Positions 52,757-64,000 of a stretch of DNA of 64,000 nucleotides are shown piece by piece (the first letter of the stretch is position 1; every line of letters starts with the position of its first letter). The stretch is from NCBI GenBank assembly GCA_009760855.2, contig WPIO01000230.1, positions 62,001-126,000 on the forward strand, in the 5' to 3' direction. The notes beneath the pieces are model-generated. The model was given only the letters and a program-made list of their open reading frames with translations, searched no databases and had not been told where the DNA came from. The position numbers and the translations under genes were made by a program. Source of the DNA: Cristatella mucedo (Eukaryota; Bryozoa; Phylactolaemata; Cristatellidae).

Positions 52757-54317
52757 GATCTTTTCGCTCGAGCCGCTCAAAGCGCGACGGCTTTGTTAGC
52801 GGACGATACCTTGCGTCTCTACGCTAACGCTTAATTAGCGCGTCGAGATTGTTGTGGGAACGCCTGCCGCTCAATAGCAGCGACCGCGCGCGAAACGTTA
52901 CGTCCGCGCACGGGGCTGATTATTATTTCAGGCCTCATCAAGCTGCTTTCTAGCATAAGCCTGTCTTGGCGGTAGCTACAGCTACGGCGAACACACGCTT
53001 TGTCTGCAGCGGGAGCTTTCTCGCACGTCTCCGCTTCGGTAGCCGTCGCCGAGGCAAGAAAACGCCTTTTTTGAACTCGGCTCTCTCTCGATCGCGATTC
53101 GCTACGGTTCGTTGGCACGCTGCCCGGCGGCGCCAGCGGCGCTCCGCCGCTTCGTCTGCTGCCTGGAGGGGCCGCCTCGGTCTCGACTCCAAGAAGCAAG
53201 ACTCGTGCGCGCGCAGAGAGCGAGCGGCCGGGGCGCCGGCGGTCGCACTTCCGGCGAGCACTGGCAGGGCTGCCCACCGCCACTAGCTGTGCATCAGTAT
53301 CGGCCGGCGCATCGGAGATCTGCCGTCACGCGCCGCGGAGCACGCGAGCGCGCGCCGCGGCGCGTGCCACGCGTGTGACGTCGGATGCCGCTCTTTGCTT
53401 TCTGTTCCGTCCGCGAAACGACTGAGAGAGGTCGCTTCTTTGAGATAGAGGCGTCGCTTCGATACTCGTCGGCCCAATCTCGAGCGATCTCGAGTGATCT
53501 CGTTCACCCAATCCAATCACGATGCGCAGCGGGCGCCATAAGGCTCGCCTGAAGCGACGGACGGAGCCGCAGCGAGCGGTTGGCCTCTCGCGGCCGCTCG
53601 CTGCTCTCGCGAACGCCGCCAGAGGCCGCTGCCGCCGCTTCGCAGGCCACCTCGGCGACCCTTCGGAATGCGAGCGCGTCATCCGGCGCGCGTGCTCAGT
53701 GCGCTCGCTCGCTCGCTCGCCGGCTACGACGAATGCACGCGGCGCCTTTGTCTGCGGGCGGCTTTGTCTCGCGCGTCGGCAACAGTCGACGTTGCAGTGA
53801 AACGCCTTTCTAAACGCGCGCGCTCTCGCTGACTGAGTAGGCTCGTCGGCGCACCACCCGGAAGCACTGTGCTCCGACTGCCGCTGCGGCGGCGCCGGCC
53901 GCGTCGGTCGCCGTGTCCGTCGACAGTCGGCGACGACGAATGAGCCCGAGCGCTCGCTCGTGTGCGTGCGCGCTCGGTCGGGGGCATCTGACGAGCTCAC
54001 ATATCGTGACCCGTCGGACGCGGCCGCAGCGGCGGCGAACTATCTTATCCGCTGAGCCGCGCAAGCGATGTCAGCCGATTGCCCGACGAACGCGTGCATC
54101 CGGCGAAAAGCACCGATCTCGCGATCTTTTGCGAGCTCTCGTCGACTACATCTCGCCGCCTCAAGCCGCACCCGCTTCAACCTTTGGCCTAAGCCGCCGC
54201 CGACGTCGCTGGCTAGCGATTCTGCTCAAGAAATGAAAGAAAGTGCACTGCGGACGTCATCGGTTGAACGATGGATCCGGACGTACGGGTCTCTTTAGTA
54301 ATCGCACAGCGAAGAGT

Positions 54318-54323
54318 TTTATT
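54318..54323 (-). terminator. Poly(A) signal of gene D
   Basis: AATAAA on the minus strand about 210 bases beyond the stop codon. Confidence 0.75.
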
Positions 54324-54532
54324 GATGGTCACGCTCTCCCTCCTCAACCACTGGGCGCCGTCTGGCGCGAGAGCAAGAGCGTCCGCCGACTTAGTCGGCG
54401 TAGCTTTGTGGAAGAGTCACAGACTGAGGTTCATTGCATGACGTAACAAAGAGAAAGTTAAGAGCAACTCACCAAACCAATCACCAAAGAGCGCGTCGCG
54501 GCGAGTGGACGCACGCGTACGAGCGCCTGGAG

Positions 54533-57152
54533 CTAGCGTACAAGCACTAGAGCAGCAGCCAGCGCCACTGGAAGGAGTAGCAGCTGCACCGGAAGGAGCG
54601 ATCGCGTCGCCGCGTTCCTTGTGGTGGTCGTAGCCGCAGGGCTTGTCGTCTGTCCCGATGCGGCCAGCGCCGCCGTCGTCGTCGTCATTCCTGCAGAGGT
54701 CAGCGTCGTCGTCGCAGGGACAGCAGCCACCGTCGTCTGCCCGGTCGTGGCAGCCGCTGCCGCCGTCGTAACTCCTGCAGCCGTTGTCGCCATCGTGGTC
54801 TTCGTCGTCGTCTGCGCAGGTGCGGCCGTCGTCGTAACTCCTGCTGCTTGCGTTGTCGTCGTCTGAGCAGGTGCTGCCGTCGTCTGAGCAGGTGCTGCCG
54901 TCGTCTGAGCAGGTGCGGCCGTCGTCTGAGCAGGTGCTGCCGTCGTCTGAGCAGGTGCTGCCGTCGTCTGTGCAGGTGCTGCCGTCGTCTGAGCAGGTGC
55001 TGCCGTCGTCTGAGCAGGTGCTGCCGTCGTCTGAGCAGGTGCTGCCGTCGTCTGAGCAGGTGCTGCCGTCGTCTGAGCAGGTGCTGCCGTCGACTGCGCA
55101 GGTGCTGCCGTCGTCTGAGCAGGTGCTGCCGTCGTCTGAGCAGGTGCTGCCGTCGTCTGAGCAGGTGCTGCCGTCGTCTGAGCAGGTGCTGCCGTCGTCT
55201 GAGCAGGTGCTGCCGTCGTCTGAGCAGGTGCTGCCGTCGTCTGAGCAGGTGCTTCCGTCGTCTGAGCAGGTGCTGCCGTCGTCTGAGCAGGTGCTGCCGT
55301 CGTCTGAGCCGGCGGTTCCGTTGAAATGCCTCCTCCGGCCGCTGCTGCCGTCGTCGTCTGATCAAGTGGGGCAGCAGCCGTCGTCGTAATCATTGCATCA
55401 GCCGGCGCGGTCGTCGTCTGAGCAGGTGCCGCGGTCGTCGCCTCCGCCGTCGGCGTCCACGTCGCGGCCATCGTCGCCGTCGTCGTCGAGGAGGAGAAGG
55501 AGGAGGCAGCCTCGGTCGTCGCGCTGGCCAGAGCTACCGGCGCGCTGTTGCAGAGCGCGGTCGTGCAGACGCAGTCGACGCTCGTCGCGTTAAGGGCAAC
55601 AATATCGGCGGTCGTCGAGTCCACACAGCCGAGCGGTACGGATTCGTTGTGTGCGCAATCGCGCATGTACGTCGGAGTTTGGCCTTAAAATCGGGCAGCG
55701 ACGGATGATTTCACAATGCGCAGCAGACTGCCGACGAGCGCGCGCGCGCGCCCGCGCGTTCGGCGAGATTTCGTCGGCCGCCGGAAGAACAGAGCGCACG
55801 CGCGCGCGCTCGCGTGAGCAGCGCCTCTCTTTCCCCGGGCGTACCAGGAGTCATGATGACTGTGGCCCAGCACGGTGTTCCTTCAGGGCAGCTCTTCGTC
55901 GTGACGTTGGTACCGTTCACGTCGAAGGGGTCATTGCAGCCGCTGCTCACTTTGCTGTCGCAAGAGTAACACGTGAGGCCGTCAGCTAAAAACCGAGCGA
56001 AACCGAGGCCGTGCCAGCATGGCGAGCGGGCGGCACATCCGCTTGGCGATGTGCGGCGTCGCGTCGAGGTGCGGCTGAGAGCGCGTGCGGCGCGCACAGA
56101 CGTCTCTGCGTCATCGAGTCGGATGAGCAGGAGGCCCCCCCGGCGTCGGGCGCCATCTCTGAACGATCAAGTCGCAGCACTGCCACCTGCCCGGCAAGCG
56201 TCGCCGCTGGTCGCCTCGCCGGAGCGGCGCGCGGCTAGACGAGCGCGGGCGCTTCGCTCCCTGGCCCGGCGCGCGGGCAAGCGCTCGCGCGCAGCCGCCA
56301 ACGCCAGCTCCGTCGACGCCCGCTGCAGCTGGCGAGTTCGGCCACCGACGGAATCCGTCTGTCGCGTGAGCTCGCGCAGGCCGCTGCTGGCTCGTTCGTG
56401 CGCTAAAATCGATGTTTTCCGCTACATTCACAGTGCTATCTTCGGACGGTAGCTAGGCGCGAAAAATTGAGCGTCGAAATCTGCCCCTGGATCGCCTCCT
56501 TCGGCAGCAGCGCCAAATGAAGCAACGAGACACTGCGAGAGACCTCGCGTATGCGCACGGAGGAGGAGGAGGAGGACCTGCAGGCGTCATTGCAGAAGAA
56601 GCTGCGGAAGCGAAAGAAATAAAGGAAACGGAAGCGAAATAAGGTTCGAAAAGCAAATGGCGGGCGCAGGCTTGAATCGAGATCTGACGCCGCCGCCTTG
56701 CGAGCGGAAGGCGAGCTGGACGCATAGCAACGGTCGGCCATAGATTTTTCGCCTTCGTTTGCGGTGCTTGCCTCCGCCGCAAAAGAGACGCACGAGGACG
56801 CTCTCGTCTGCAAGCCACGCTGCAGTTGTTCGACCCACGGATCTAGACTGGGCGAGCGGCCAGCGCGCGAACGAGCGAGCGACCGAGACTGAGCAATCTA
56901 GAGGCGATCTAGAGCGAGCGATCGAGCTCGCTCGAGCGAGCGATCACGCGCGCGCTGACCGCGCGGATCGGTGAGAGCGAACGAGGCTGCGACTCAGTCG
57001 ATTGACGACTCGCTCGACGCCGCTCGACGCTCGCGTAGCCGCTCTCGCCGCTTGAGCTGAGCGTGGCCGGAGCGCGGCAGGCGCCGCTCTGCTCGGCGCT
57101 ACGACCACGGCGGCGGTGGCCGCCGCCGCCTCCTCTCGGGCGAGCTGCCTCA

Positions 57153-57212
<60 letters not shown>

Positions 57213-57528
57213 GCCGCCGGCTTCAGTTTGAGAGAAACCTCGAAAGACTGGGCCGCTGAGGTGTCGCTCTTCGCTCGAGCACGCATGCGCAGTCGATTAC
57301 TTCTGCGATCGGACGAGCTGGTTTGCATCTTGCAGCGGCAACGCGCGCCGGCTCGCAGATGGCAGAGCGAGCGCGGTGCCGCGGCAGCCGCCATGGTTCC
57401 CGGAGCGAGCGCCGAAAAGGCGGGTCGGATCTGGACCGGGGCGTGGCCGGCGTACCTTGTGCGGCCGGCAGAACCAGCTGCGTCAGCGCCGCGACGATCG
57501 CTACGATCCGGATGAGCCACGACGCCAT
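54533..57528 (-). CDS. Ly6-domain, mucin-stalk, GPI-anchored surface protein (gene D; exons 57456-57528, 55845-55985, 54533-55683), complete
   Basis: The only complete family member here. Exon 1 (73 bases) encodes the signal peptide MASWLIRIVAIVAALTQLVL then PAAQ and ends at a GTACGC donor. Exon 2 (141 bases) begins ADGLTCYSC, and exon 3 begins after TTTTAAG. Both introns are phase 1. The mature head has ten cysteines (CYSC, GC, SC, PC, DC, GC, CVC, LCN), which is a Ly6/uPAR three-finger domain, with likely N-glycans at NGT, NES and NAT. It is followed by a Ser/Thr stretch, about 21 TTAAPAQ repeats (54866-55310), a diverged Thr/Ala part with AAGVTTAAAA motifs, and a GPI tail SLLPVQLLLLPVALAAALVL before TAG. 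The threonine-rich stalk should be heavily O-glycosylated and extended. Expected at the outer face of the plasma membrane. Partner and role are not known. Confidence 0.88.
57153..57220 (-). repeat. Short (CGG)n tract in intron 1 of gene D
   Basis: About 22 triplets, with a CCA interruption; same position as the long tract of gene C. Confidence 0.95.
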
Positions 57529-57764
57529 CGCGACGACGACGGAAGCCGAAGACCGGAAGCCGTAAGACCGTTGCTCGGGTGTGCTGCGGTGGCAGCAGTG
57601 GCTGGCAGCGATGTGCGCGTGCTGGCGCGCTGGTCCGACAGGACACGGACACGAGAGGTGCACACGGAGGCGCACGCACGGAGGCACGGCTGCACAGCAC
57701 CCGCTCGCTGCTCCGAGTCTGAGTCGGTCGCGTCGCAGCTCTGCGCTGGGCGTCGGTGAAGGCT

Positions 57765-57775
57765 CGATTAAAAAG
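57765..57775 (-). promoter_or_regulatory. Candidate core promoter of gene D
   Basis: Same CTTTTTAATCG motif, about 240 bases before the start codon of gene D. Confidence 0.35.
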
Positions 57776-57905
57776 GGCAGAGAGTGAAAACCTCTCCTTC
57801 CGGCGAGTTCGAGACCAATCGCTGGGCGCGCCGATACACGACACCCTTGGTGAGAGAGGTCGGCGGAGCGCAGAGAGCTTGCTGTTCTTGCTCGCGCGGT
57901 AATCG

Positions 57906-57919
57906 GTCGCCGGGCAACC
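57906..57919. promoter_or_regulatory. RFX X-box-like motif upstream of gene D
   Basis: GTCGCCGGGCAACC, as upstream of gene C. Confidence 0.3.
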
Positions 57920-59222
57920 GGTCTTTTCGCTCGAGCCGCTCAAAGCGCGACGGCTTTGTTAGCGGACCATACCTTGCGTCTCTACGCTAACGCTTAATTA
58001 GCGCGTCGAGATTGTTGTGGGAACGCCTGCCGCGCAATAGCAGCAACCGCGCGGGAAACGCTACGTCCGCGCACGGGGCTGATTATTATTTCAGGCCTCA
58101 TGGAGCCGCTTTCTAGCATAAGCCTGTCTTGGCGGTAGCTACAGCTACGGCGAACACACGCTTTGTCTGCAGCGGGAGCTTTCTCGCACGTCTCCGCTTC
58201 GGTAGCCGTCGCCGAGGCGAGAAAACGCCTTTTTTGAACTCGGCTCTCTCTCGATCGCGATTCGCTACGGTTCGTTGGCACGCTGCCCGGCGGCGCCAGC
58301 GGCGCTCCGCCGCTTCGTCTGCTGCCTGGAGGGGCCGCCTCGGTCTCGACTCCAAGAAGCAAGACTCGTGCGCGCGCAGAGAGCGAGCGGCCGGGGCGCC
58401 GGCGGTCGCACTTCCGGCGAGCACTGGCAGGGCTGCCAACCGCCACTAGCTGTGCATCAGTATCGGCCGGCGCATCGGAGATCTGCCGTCACGCGCCGCG
58501 GAGCACGCGAGCGCGCGCCGCGGCGTGTGCCACGCGTAAGACGTCGGATGCCGCTCTTTGCTTTCTGTTCCGTCCGCGAAACGACTTAGAGAGGTCGCTT
58601 CTTTGAGATAGAGTCAACGCTTCGATACTCGGTTGGCTTTGTCTAGGGCGATCTCGAGCGATCTCATTCGCCCAATTCAATCGCGATGCGCAGCGGGCGC
58701 CATAAGGCTCGCTGGAAGCGACGGACGGAGCCGCAGCGAGCGGTTGGCCTCTCGCGGCCGCTCGCTGCTCTTGCGAACGCCGCCAGAGGCCGCTGCCGCT
58801 GCCGCCGCTTCGCAGGCCACCTCGGCGACCCTCCGGAATTCGAGCGCGTCATCCGGCGCGCGTGCTCAGTGCGCTCGCTCGCTCGCTCGCTCGCTCGCCG
58901 GCTACGACGAATGCACACGGCGGCTTTGTCTGCGGGCGGCTTTGTCTCGCGCGTCGGCAACAGTCGACGCTGCTGTGAAACGCCTTTCTAAACGCGCGCG
59001 CTCTCGCTGACGGAGTAGGCTCGTCGGCGCGCCACCCGGAAGCACTGCGCTCCGACTGCCGCTGCGGCGGCGGCGGCCGCCGCGTCGGTCGCCGCGTCCG
59101 TCGAATCGCTCGTCCGCTGAGCCGCGAAAGCGATGTCAGCCGATCGCCCGACGAACGCGCGCATCCGGCGAAAAGCAGCGATCTCGCGAGCTCTCGTCGA
59201 CTACATCTCGCCGCCTCAAGCC

Positions 59223-59699
59223 GCCCACGCTTCGCTTCGCCTTCGCCTTCGCTTTCCTCTTCCGACGGACGTTACGTAGGGCACTGCTCCGCCGCCCCCG
59301 CCGCCGCCGCCGCCGGTTCGTACGACCGGCTGACGGAAAGCTCGACCTGGTCGACCGGTCTGCCGCACTCTCTCGCGAGCGCTTCGAGCGAGCGAGTGCG
59401 GCAGACTTCGCGGCCAGCCAACGCGATCAGCGGAGGCGCCGCGGAGCCTTCGTGCGCGCATCCTCAGCCGGATCTCGGGCAGCTTGGGCGGTGGCGCTTG
59501 AGCGCCGGCGCGCGCGGATGCTAGCGCGCCCGGACGGAGACGCCGTCCGAGCGCTTGCAAAGGCGGCTGTGCTAAAGACCGCGAAACCCCCTCACTTGTA
59601 CGGGTAGCGGCAACGTGCTACGACCTGAAGCCAGCAATGCGCTAACGATAGAAACACAGAAATCAATATTTCTGCACGCAGCGTTAGAAGCGACTCCGC
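59223..59699. other. Unassigned GC-rich stretch
   Basis: Has a short (CCG)n run near 59292-59316. No gene recognised. Confidence 0.4.
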
Positions 59700-59970
59700 A
59701 TCAATAAAAGAACACCAATAGCCTGTACTCTACGGCTAATGCACTGGGGAGACTTCCTGCTGACTCGCTAACAGGCTCACAGCAGCTCTCGCTCAGCGCT
59801 AGACCCGCCTACCGGCCTTGACCTTCTGTAGCTCCAAGAAACGAATGACTGCGGTCAGGCACGTACCTTAATACAGTAGCCAGGTAATAAGTAACTATAA
59901 TCACTGCCCTACATAGTTATACATAATGCTGTTCATAATCCTCAGCTCATCGGGGTTATTTCATAGGCGT
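59700..59970 (+). repeat. Dispersed repeat, copy 2 (copy 1 at 3030-3475)
   Basis: See 3030-3475. Confidence 0.45.
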
Positions 59971-61849
59971 CCTAATTCAGTGGCAAAGCTCGTTCGAGCT
60001 CAATCGATTCTCGTCAGCTGCTCATGTTCATAGCTCTTAATCTCTAGGGGAATTGCAGCGGCGCAGCCGTTTAGAGTTCCGGGATTTTTCCTCGTGGTCG
60101 CAATAATTTAAGGGGAAAATGAAGGCAATAAGAATGCTCAGCTGCGTCATCAGATGGATGCGCATAGATTAGTGAATGTGTCATGAAGCCCTCGCAACTA
60201 GTCAGTGTCAGGACGCGAGTGTCTTCATAGAATTAAACATTAAACATTAAAGCGATTCTTATCGCAGTCGCTTTAGTTTCTTGATGTGCGTTCAGCGTGC
60301 GCAGCGTAGCACTAGCGATTCGAGATACGACTGCTGGCCACTGGTGAAACTTCGTACGCTCAATAGTGTTGGCGAGATTTCCGCCGTTTGAAAAGAGTTA
60401 ACTGCGGCGGAGTTCTAGTACTTTGATTAGATGACCAAAATATCTGCGCCACCGGGAATTAAAGCTTCTGCCACGCGCGAGTGTGTATTACAACTGCGTG
60501 CATTTAAGTATATCTAAAAACTATTGTAGGCACGATAAACATGGCTGCATAGGTGCGCCGGATTTCTCGCGCGAACGCGTCCGGCTCTGCTAACAGAAAT
60601 ACCCTTGACCTCCTTCGTCGAAAAGGATTTCTACGCTCGATCACGCCACTTATTTACGAAATTTCACGTCAAAAAATAGCAACACTTTTGTCTTTTGTTC
60701 TCTGGGCCAGTTCGAATCGAATATGCATTTCTGAAGATTTGTGATGATTGAAGTCTGCGTACGAAAATTTTTAGGCGTATACAGTCGTGACGCTGGCTTC
60801 GAGGCAAAGCAGTGGGCCGCTCTCAAAATCGCACTGGCACGTCACCCGTCATGACGAAATCATTCTTCAAAGACTTTACATTACACCTGTCCCAGTAACG
60901 TATAACAGAGATGATCGCTACTGGCTGAGTGATGACTTTTACTCTCCGCAGAGACATCATTGGCATGTTATGATACATTGTCGAATACGGTTCATTAAGC
61001 TGAGCAATGTTAACAGCTTTTGCTACAGAGCATTAAGGGCCCTGCCGTAGCCTCGCGTGCAGAAACCTCAAGTATGCTCCCTTCTAGCATGCGTGAGTGA
61101 CAATACTCGGCAAACGCTAACTTTGCTTCAGAAAGCGTGTCCTCCTGTGGCGCGTCCGACGACCTAGCTAGTGAACACGCCGCACTGACTGCCGGGCCTC
61201 GAGTTATATAGCGGACGGAGAAACGATGTCACACGAGGCAAAGTTAAAAATCGCCTTAAAGTTATGTTTAACAATTTTCTCATAAAATCGAGTTGTTTTA
61301 TTTGCATAGAAATCTATTTTTAGGTGCAGCGTTCACATGCTTTTGCAGATCGCACGTGACATGACGTGACGCGACGCGACGCGACGTGACGTGACGCGAC
61401 GTGACGTGACGCGACGATGATGGCCAACTTTAGATTAAAATGAGCCATTTAGTTACTACCACACGAAGAACAGTCTACTTACAAATGCCCATTATTGCTA
61501 ACCAGTGCTGGCGGAGCACCACTTCCGGTCAATCTCGCGCTCACTCTGGCAGCTTTTCGATACGTAAACGCGACTGTTGGCTCCAAGTGAAAGTTGAAAG
61601 GCGTCGCACGAAGCGCTCGAAAGGTGAATGTCGGCACTTCGAATAAACGCATCATTTATAGGAGATTTTTCTATAAGAATTTATAAGAGATTTTGATTTA
61701 AGAATTTAGTATTTGAGTATACATTTATTTATTTATTACAATATAAAGAGTCGAATCTGTATTTGCACTCAAAGCCTAAGCGTTTCTTGATGCTCACACG
61801 GTAGCCAGCAGATTTCATCTAACATTACAGAGAGCCAAACTTTGGAGCA
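59971..61849. other. Unassigned; short CpG-rich pentamer repeat
   Basis: Only a (GACGT/GACGC)n run at 61367-61415 stands out. Short frames (60787-61050 and 61440-61646) have no recognised domain. Confidence 0.4.
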
Positions 61850-62015
61850 TATCACCTTTAACTATGTTACGCTTGTGACATTGTGCATGCTGCCACTGAC
61901 CATTTGAACACGCTTCCTGTACAGAATATTTTTAGCGATTAGAAGGAGATTCCGTACTCTCATGGAAGTATGCAAATGTATTATTGTTATTGCTATAATA
62001 ATAATTATTATAATA
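61850..62015 (+). mobile_element. L2 3' tail, diverged
   Basis: CATTGTGCATGCTGCCACTG, then a degraded terminal motif and a TTATTGTTATTGCTATAATA tail, as in other L2 3' ends here. Confidence 0.6.
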
Positions 62016-62859
62016 TTAATACATTTGATGTACCACTCGCTGTGAGCTCAATCTCTCTTTCCGGGCTTTTTACAGAATACAGTTATAATTATTCTCGCCG
62101 CTTCGAACTGGACTCACGCCCCCGATCTGGATCCCGGGTCTATGCATTTAGCATACCGTTGTGCTGCGATCCAGAAAATGGAGGCGCGGCGCCAAGCGAC
62201 CGCATGGATGTCTCCGAACGACGCCACCGCCGCTCTCTGCGGCACCATTTATTTATTTACTTATACAGCAGCTTATCGGACCATTTACTGAAAGCGTCGT
62301 GCGATCGGTTCCTAGGGATTCAGGAAGACTGCGAGACTGCGCGACACTTAGGCGACGTAGCCACAGGAAAAGTTCGCTAGAACAGACGCGGTAGGCCAGC
62401 GACGGCTGGACCTGCTGAGCCCGCTTCATCCGGCGAACCCGCCTCACTCATTGACCTCGGCTGAGCCTGCTGACCTCGCCGCATCCGGCGAACACCACCT
62501 CACCTGCTGACCTCTGCGGGACGCCGCTGACGCGCGACTCACCTCGCCTCGTCCGGAGCTCCTGACCGACGCGATTCGTCAGATTCCCCTACGAGACCTA
62601 GCAAGCCCTGGGGTGTGAGTCTCGCCGGAAGCGCCGCCAGCCGATCGCTGCTCCGCCAGCCGATCGCTGCTCCGCTTGCGCGAGCAGTTCGACGCGCGCG
62701 CTGTGACTTCCGTCGGACGAGAGCGAACCGGTCGCACAGCGTCACTGTCGAGAGAAGCTGGCGAGAGACCGTGGCGGTCTCTCTCCACCCATTCTTCACA
62801 AAGGTGCCCGAGAAAGTGCGATATCGCACGGATATCCGGTCGAACGATGCATCCCAGCG
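62016..62859. other. Unassigned
   Basis: Mixed sequence with small CCTCACC / TGCTGACCT repeats near 62400-62520. No gene recognised. Confidence 0.4.
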
Positions 62860-62893
62860 TCCGCGTCTGCTCCATGATTGCACATCGAGGATT

Positions 62894-62899
62894 TTTATC
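62894..62899 (-). terminator. Probable variant poly(A) signal of gene E
   Basis: GATAAA at the place aligned with the AATAAA of genes B and D, about 225 bases beyond the stop codon. Confidence 0.45.
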
Positions 62900-63122
62900 G
62901 TCGGTCGCTCAATCCTTCAGAGCGCTGCTGCTACAGCGCGGACAGCGCCCACGCTCGCACGAATCGATCGAGGATCCGAGCACTTCCTGTCTGCGTTACA
63001 TTGTGGAAGCTACAGACGGAGATGCGTTGCATGACGTTACAAAATGGACTGACGAGCGAAGGGCCTCGAAAGGCCAAAGGCCACGTCACAGCGAGCAGAC
63101 GCTCGCGAGCGAGCGCCTGTAC

Positions 63123-63986
63123 CTAGCCAATCATAAGAGCACTCAGCGCCATCGGAAAGAATAGTAACTGGACCGGAAGGGGTGAGCTCGTCGCCACGTT
63201 CCCTTCGGTGGTCGTAGCCGCCGGGCTGGTCGTCTGACCCGAAGCAGCCAGCGCCTCCGTCGTCATCCCCGCAGCGTTGGTCAACGTCGTTTGCTCAGGT
63301 GAAGCGGCCGCCGCTGCCGCCGTCGTCACCCCTGCAGCCGCTGCTGTCGTCGTTGACTTCGTAGTCGTCGTCGTCTGCTCACGTGCGGCCGCCGTCGTAA
63401 CTCCTGCCGCAGGCGCCGTCGTCATCTGCTCAGGTGCGGCCGCCGTCGTAACTCCTGCCGCAGGCGCCGTCGTCATCTGCTCACGTGCGGCCGCCGTCGT
63501 AACTCCTGCCGCAGGCGCCGTCGTCATCTGCTCACGTGCGACCGCCGTGGTAACTCCTGCCGCAGGCACTGTCGTCATCTGCTCACGTGCGACCGCCGTC
63601 GTAACTCCTGCCGCAGGCGCCGTCTTCGTCTGCTCAGGCGCGGCCGCCGACGTAGCTCGTCCAAGCGTCACCGTCGTCTGCCCAGACGTGGCCGCCGTTG
63701 TAACTCCTGCTGCAGACGTTGCTGCCATCAGCGCAGGTGCTGCCGTCGTCGTAACTACAATAGCAGGCGCCGAGGGCGTCTGCACAGGTGCGGCCGCCGT
63801 CGTAACTCCTGCAGCAGACATCACCAACGTCTGCGCAGGTGAGGCCGCCATCGTAACTCCTGCAGCAGACGCCATATGCGTCTGCATTGCTGTGGCCGGC
63901 GTCGTATCTCGTCCAGAGGTAGCCGTCGTCTGCCCAGATGCGGCCGCCGATGTAACGTCGGCAGCAGGCACCGCCGTCGACTGCAC
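63123..63986 (-). CDS. Mucin-stalk and GPI-tail exon of a diverged Ly6-family gene (gene E, partial)
   Basis: The open frame runs to within 14 bases of the window edge; a CGTGCAG acceptor-like site at about 63980 may mark the exon start. The C-terminus AASGQTTSPAATT, then SSPLPVQLLFFPMALSALMI, aligns with the ends of genes B and D (AASGQTTSPAATT, SLLPVQLLLLPVALAAALVL), and the 3' untranslated region is also related. The stalk repeat is different: a 17-residue unit close to VTTAAAREQMTTAPAAG (51-base period), clearest at 63400-63620, in about five copies. No Ly6 cysteines are seen in this exon, so the head is presumably in exons right of the window. Same strand as B, C and D. Confidence 0.75.
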   Translation of the reverse strand: MQSTAVPAADVTSAAASGQTTATSGRDTTPATAMQTHMASAAGVTMAASPAQTLVMSAAGVTTAAAPVQTPSAPAIVVTTTAAPALMAATSAAGVTTAATSGQTTVTLGRATSAAAPEQTKTAPAAGVTTAVAREQMTTVPAAGVTTAVAREQMTTAPAAGVTTAAAREQMTTAPAAGVTTAAAPEQMTTAPAAGVTTAAAREQTTTTTKSTTTAAAAGVTTAAAAAASPEQTTLTNAAGMTTEALAASGQTTSPAATTTEGNVATSSPLPVQLLFFPMALSALMIG

Positions 63987-64000
63987 GTATTTGAGAGAGG

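Larger units (their letters stand above)
52365..54175 (-). repeat. Upstream region of gene C, tandemly duplicated at 57529-59222
   Basis: About 1.7-1.8 kb of nearly identical sequence precedes exon 1 in genes C and D. The junction with the 3' flank of gene D at 54175-54185 marks the tandem duplication boundary. Open frames in it (for example at 52831-53283 and 57994-58446) are kept in both copies because the DNA is nearly identical, and carry no known domain. Confidence 0.9.
57529..59222 (-). repeat. Upstream region of gene D, tandem copy of 52365-54175
   Basis: Matches the gene C upstream region until CTACATCTCGCCGCCTCAAG at about 59218, with one deletion of about 150 bases relative to 53915-54070. 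Sequence to the right is unique. Confidence 0.9.

Noticed and set aside
52831-53283. 150-residue frame conserved upstream of genes C and D (also 57994-58446)
   Set aside because: Conservation follows from the near-identical tandem duplication of the DNA. It has no domain and several other frames in the same place are equally open.
60787-61050. 87-residue frame MTLASRQSSG...
   Set aside because: No domain, no splice sites that extend it, no second copy in the window.

Overview
This window comes from the nuclear genome of an animal. It has introns with GT/AG junctions, GPI-anchored Ly6-type proteins, L2-clade and R2-type non-LTR retrotransposons, a hAT element related to the SPIN family, and very abundant microsatellites. 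CpG is common even in intergenic DNA, which suggests an invertebrate or another lineage without strong CpG decay. I cannot name the species or phylum. About 90% of the window is repeat-derived or unassigned; most open frames are products of CT, GA, CCG or TA repeats.

Layout. (1) 1-1.4 kb: a plus-strand Ly6/mucin gene (gene A), lacking its first exon in this window, preceded by a (CCG)n tract. (2) 3.7-6.4 kb: L2 3' ends. (3) 7.5-10.7 kb and 25.4-28.7 kb: two arms of a large, very similar inverted repeat, each carrying the same SPIN-like hAT element. (4) 10.7-25.4 kb, between the arms: a smaller inverted repeat (10.9-13.4 kb), an R2/NeSL-type retrotransposon on the minus strand lying inside a CT-rich minisatellite (13.4-19.3 kb), and a decayed near-complete L2 element (22.6-25.4 kb). 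(5) 28.7-46.8 kb: more L2 fragments, several higher-order minisatellites, and an old direct duplication (30.7-33.1 and 43.5-46.8 kb) that may hold a minus-strand multi-exon gene family. (6) 47.3-59.2 kb: recent tandem copies of Ly6/mucin genes on the minus strand (B, C, D). (7) 63.1-64 kb: the last exon of a more diverged family member (E).

The coherent biological unit is the Ly6/mucin family. Where complete (gene D), it has three coding exons: exon 1 is a signal peptide, exon 2 the first half of a ten-cysteine three-finger domain, and exon 3 the second half plus a Thr/Ala/Pro-rich tandem-repeat stalk and a hydrophobic GPI-attachment tail. All introns are phase 1, so exons can be exchanged between copies in frame. 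Gene B has lost exon 1 and gene C has lost its own 3' end at one shared breakpoint, where a foreign GC-rich segment (also present at 38.9 kb) is inserted. The expected product is an array of short cell-surface heads on long, probably O-glycosylated stalks, with variable repeat number.
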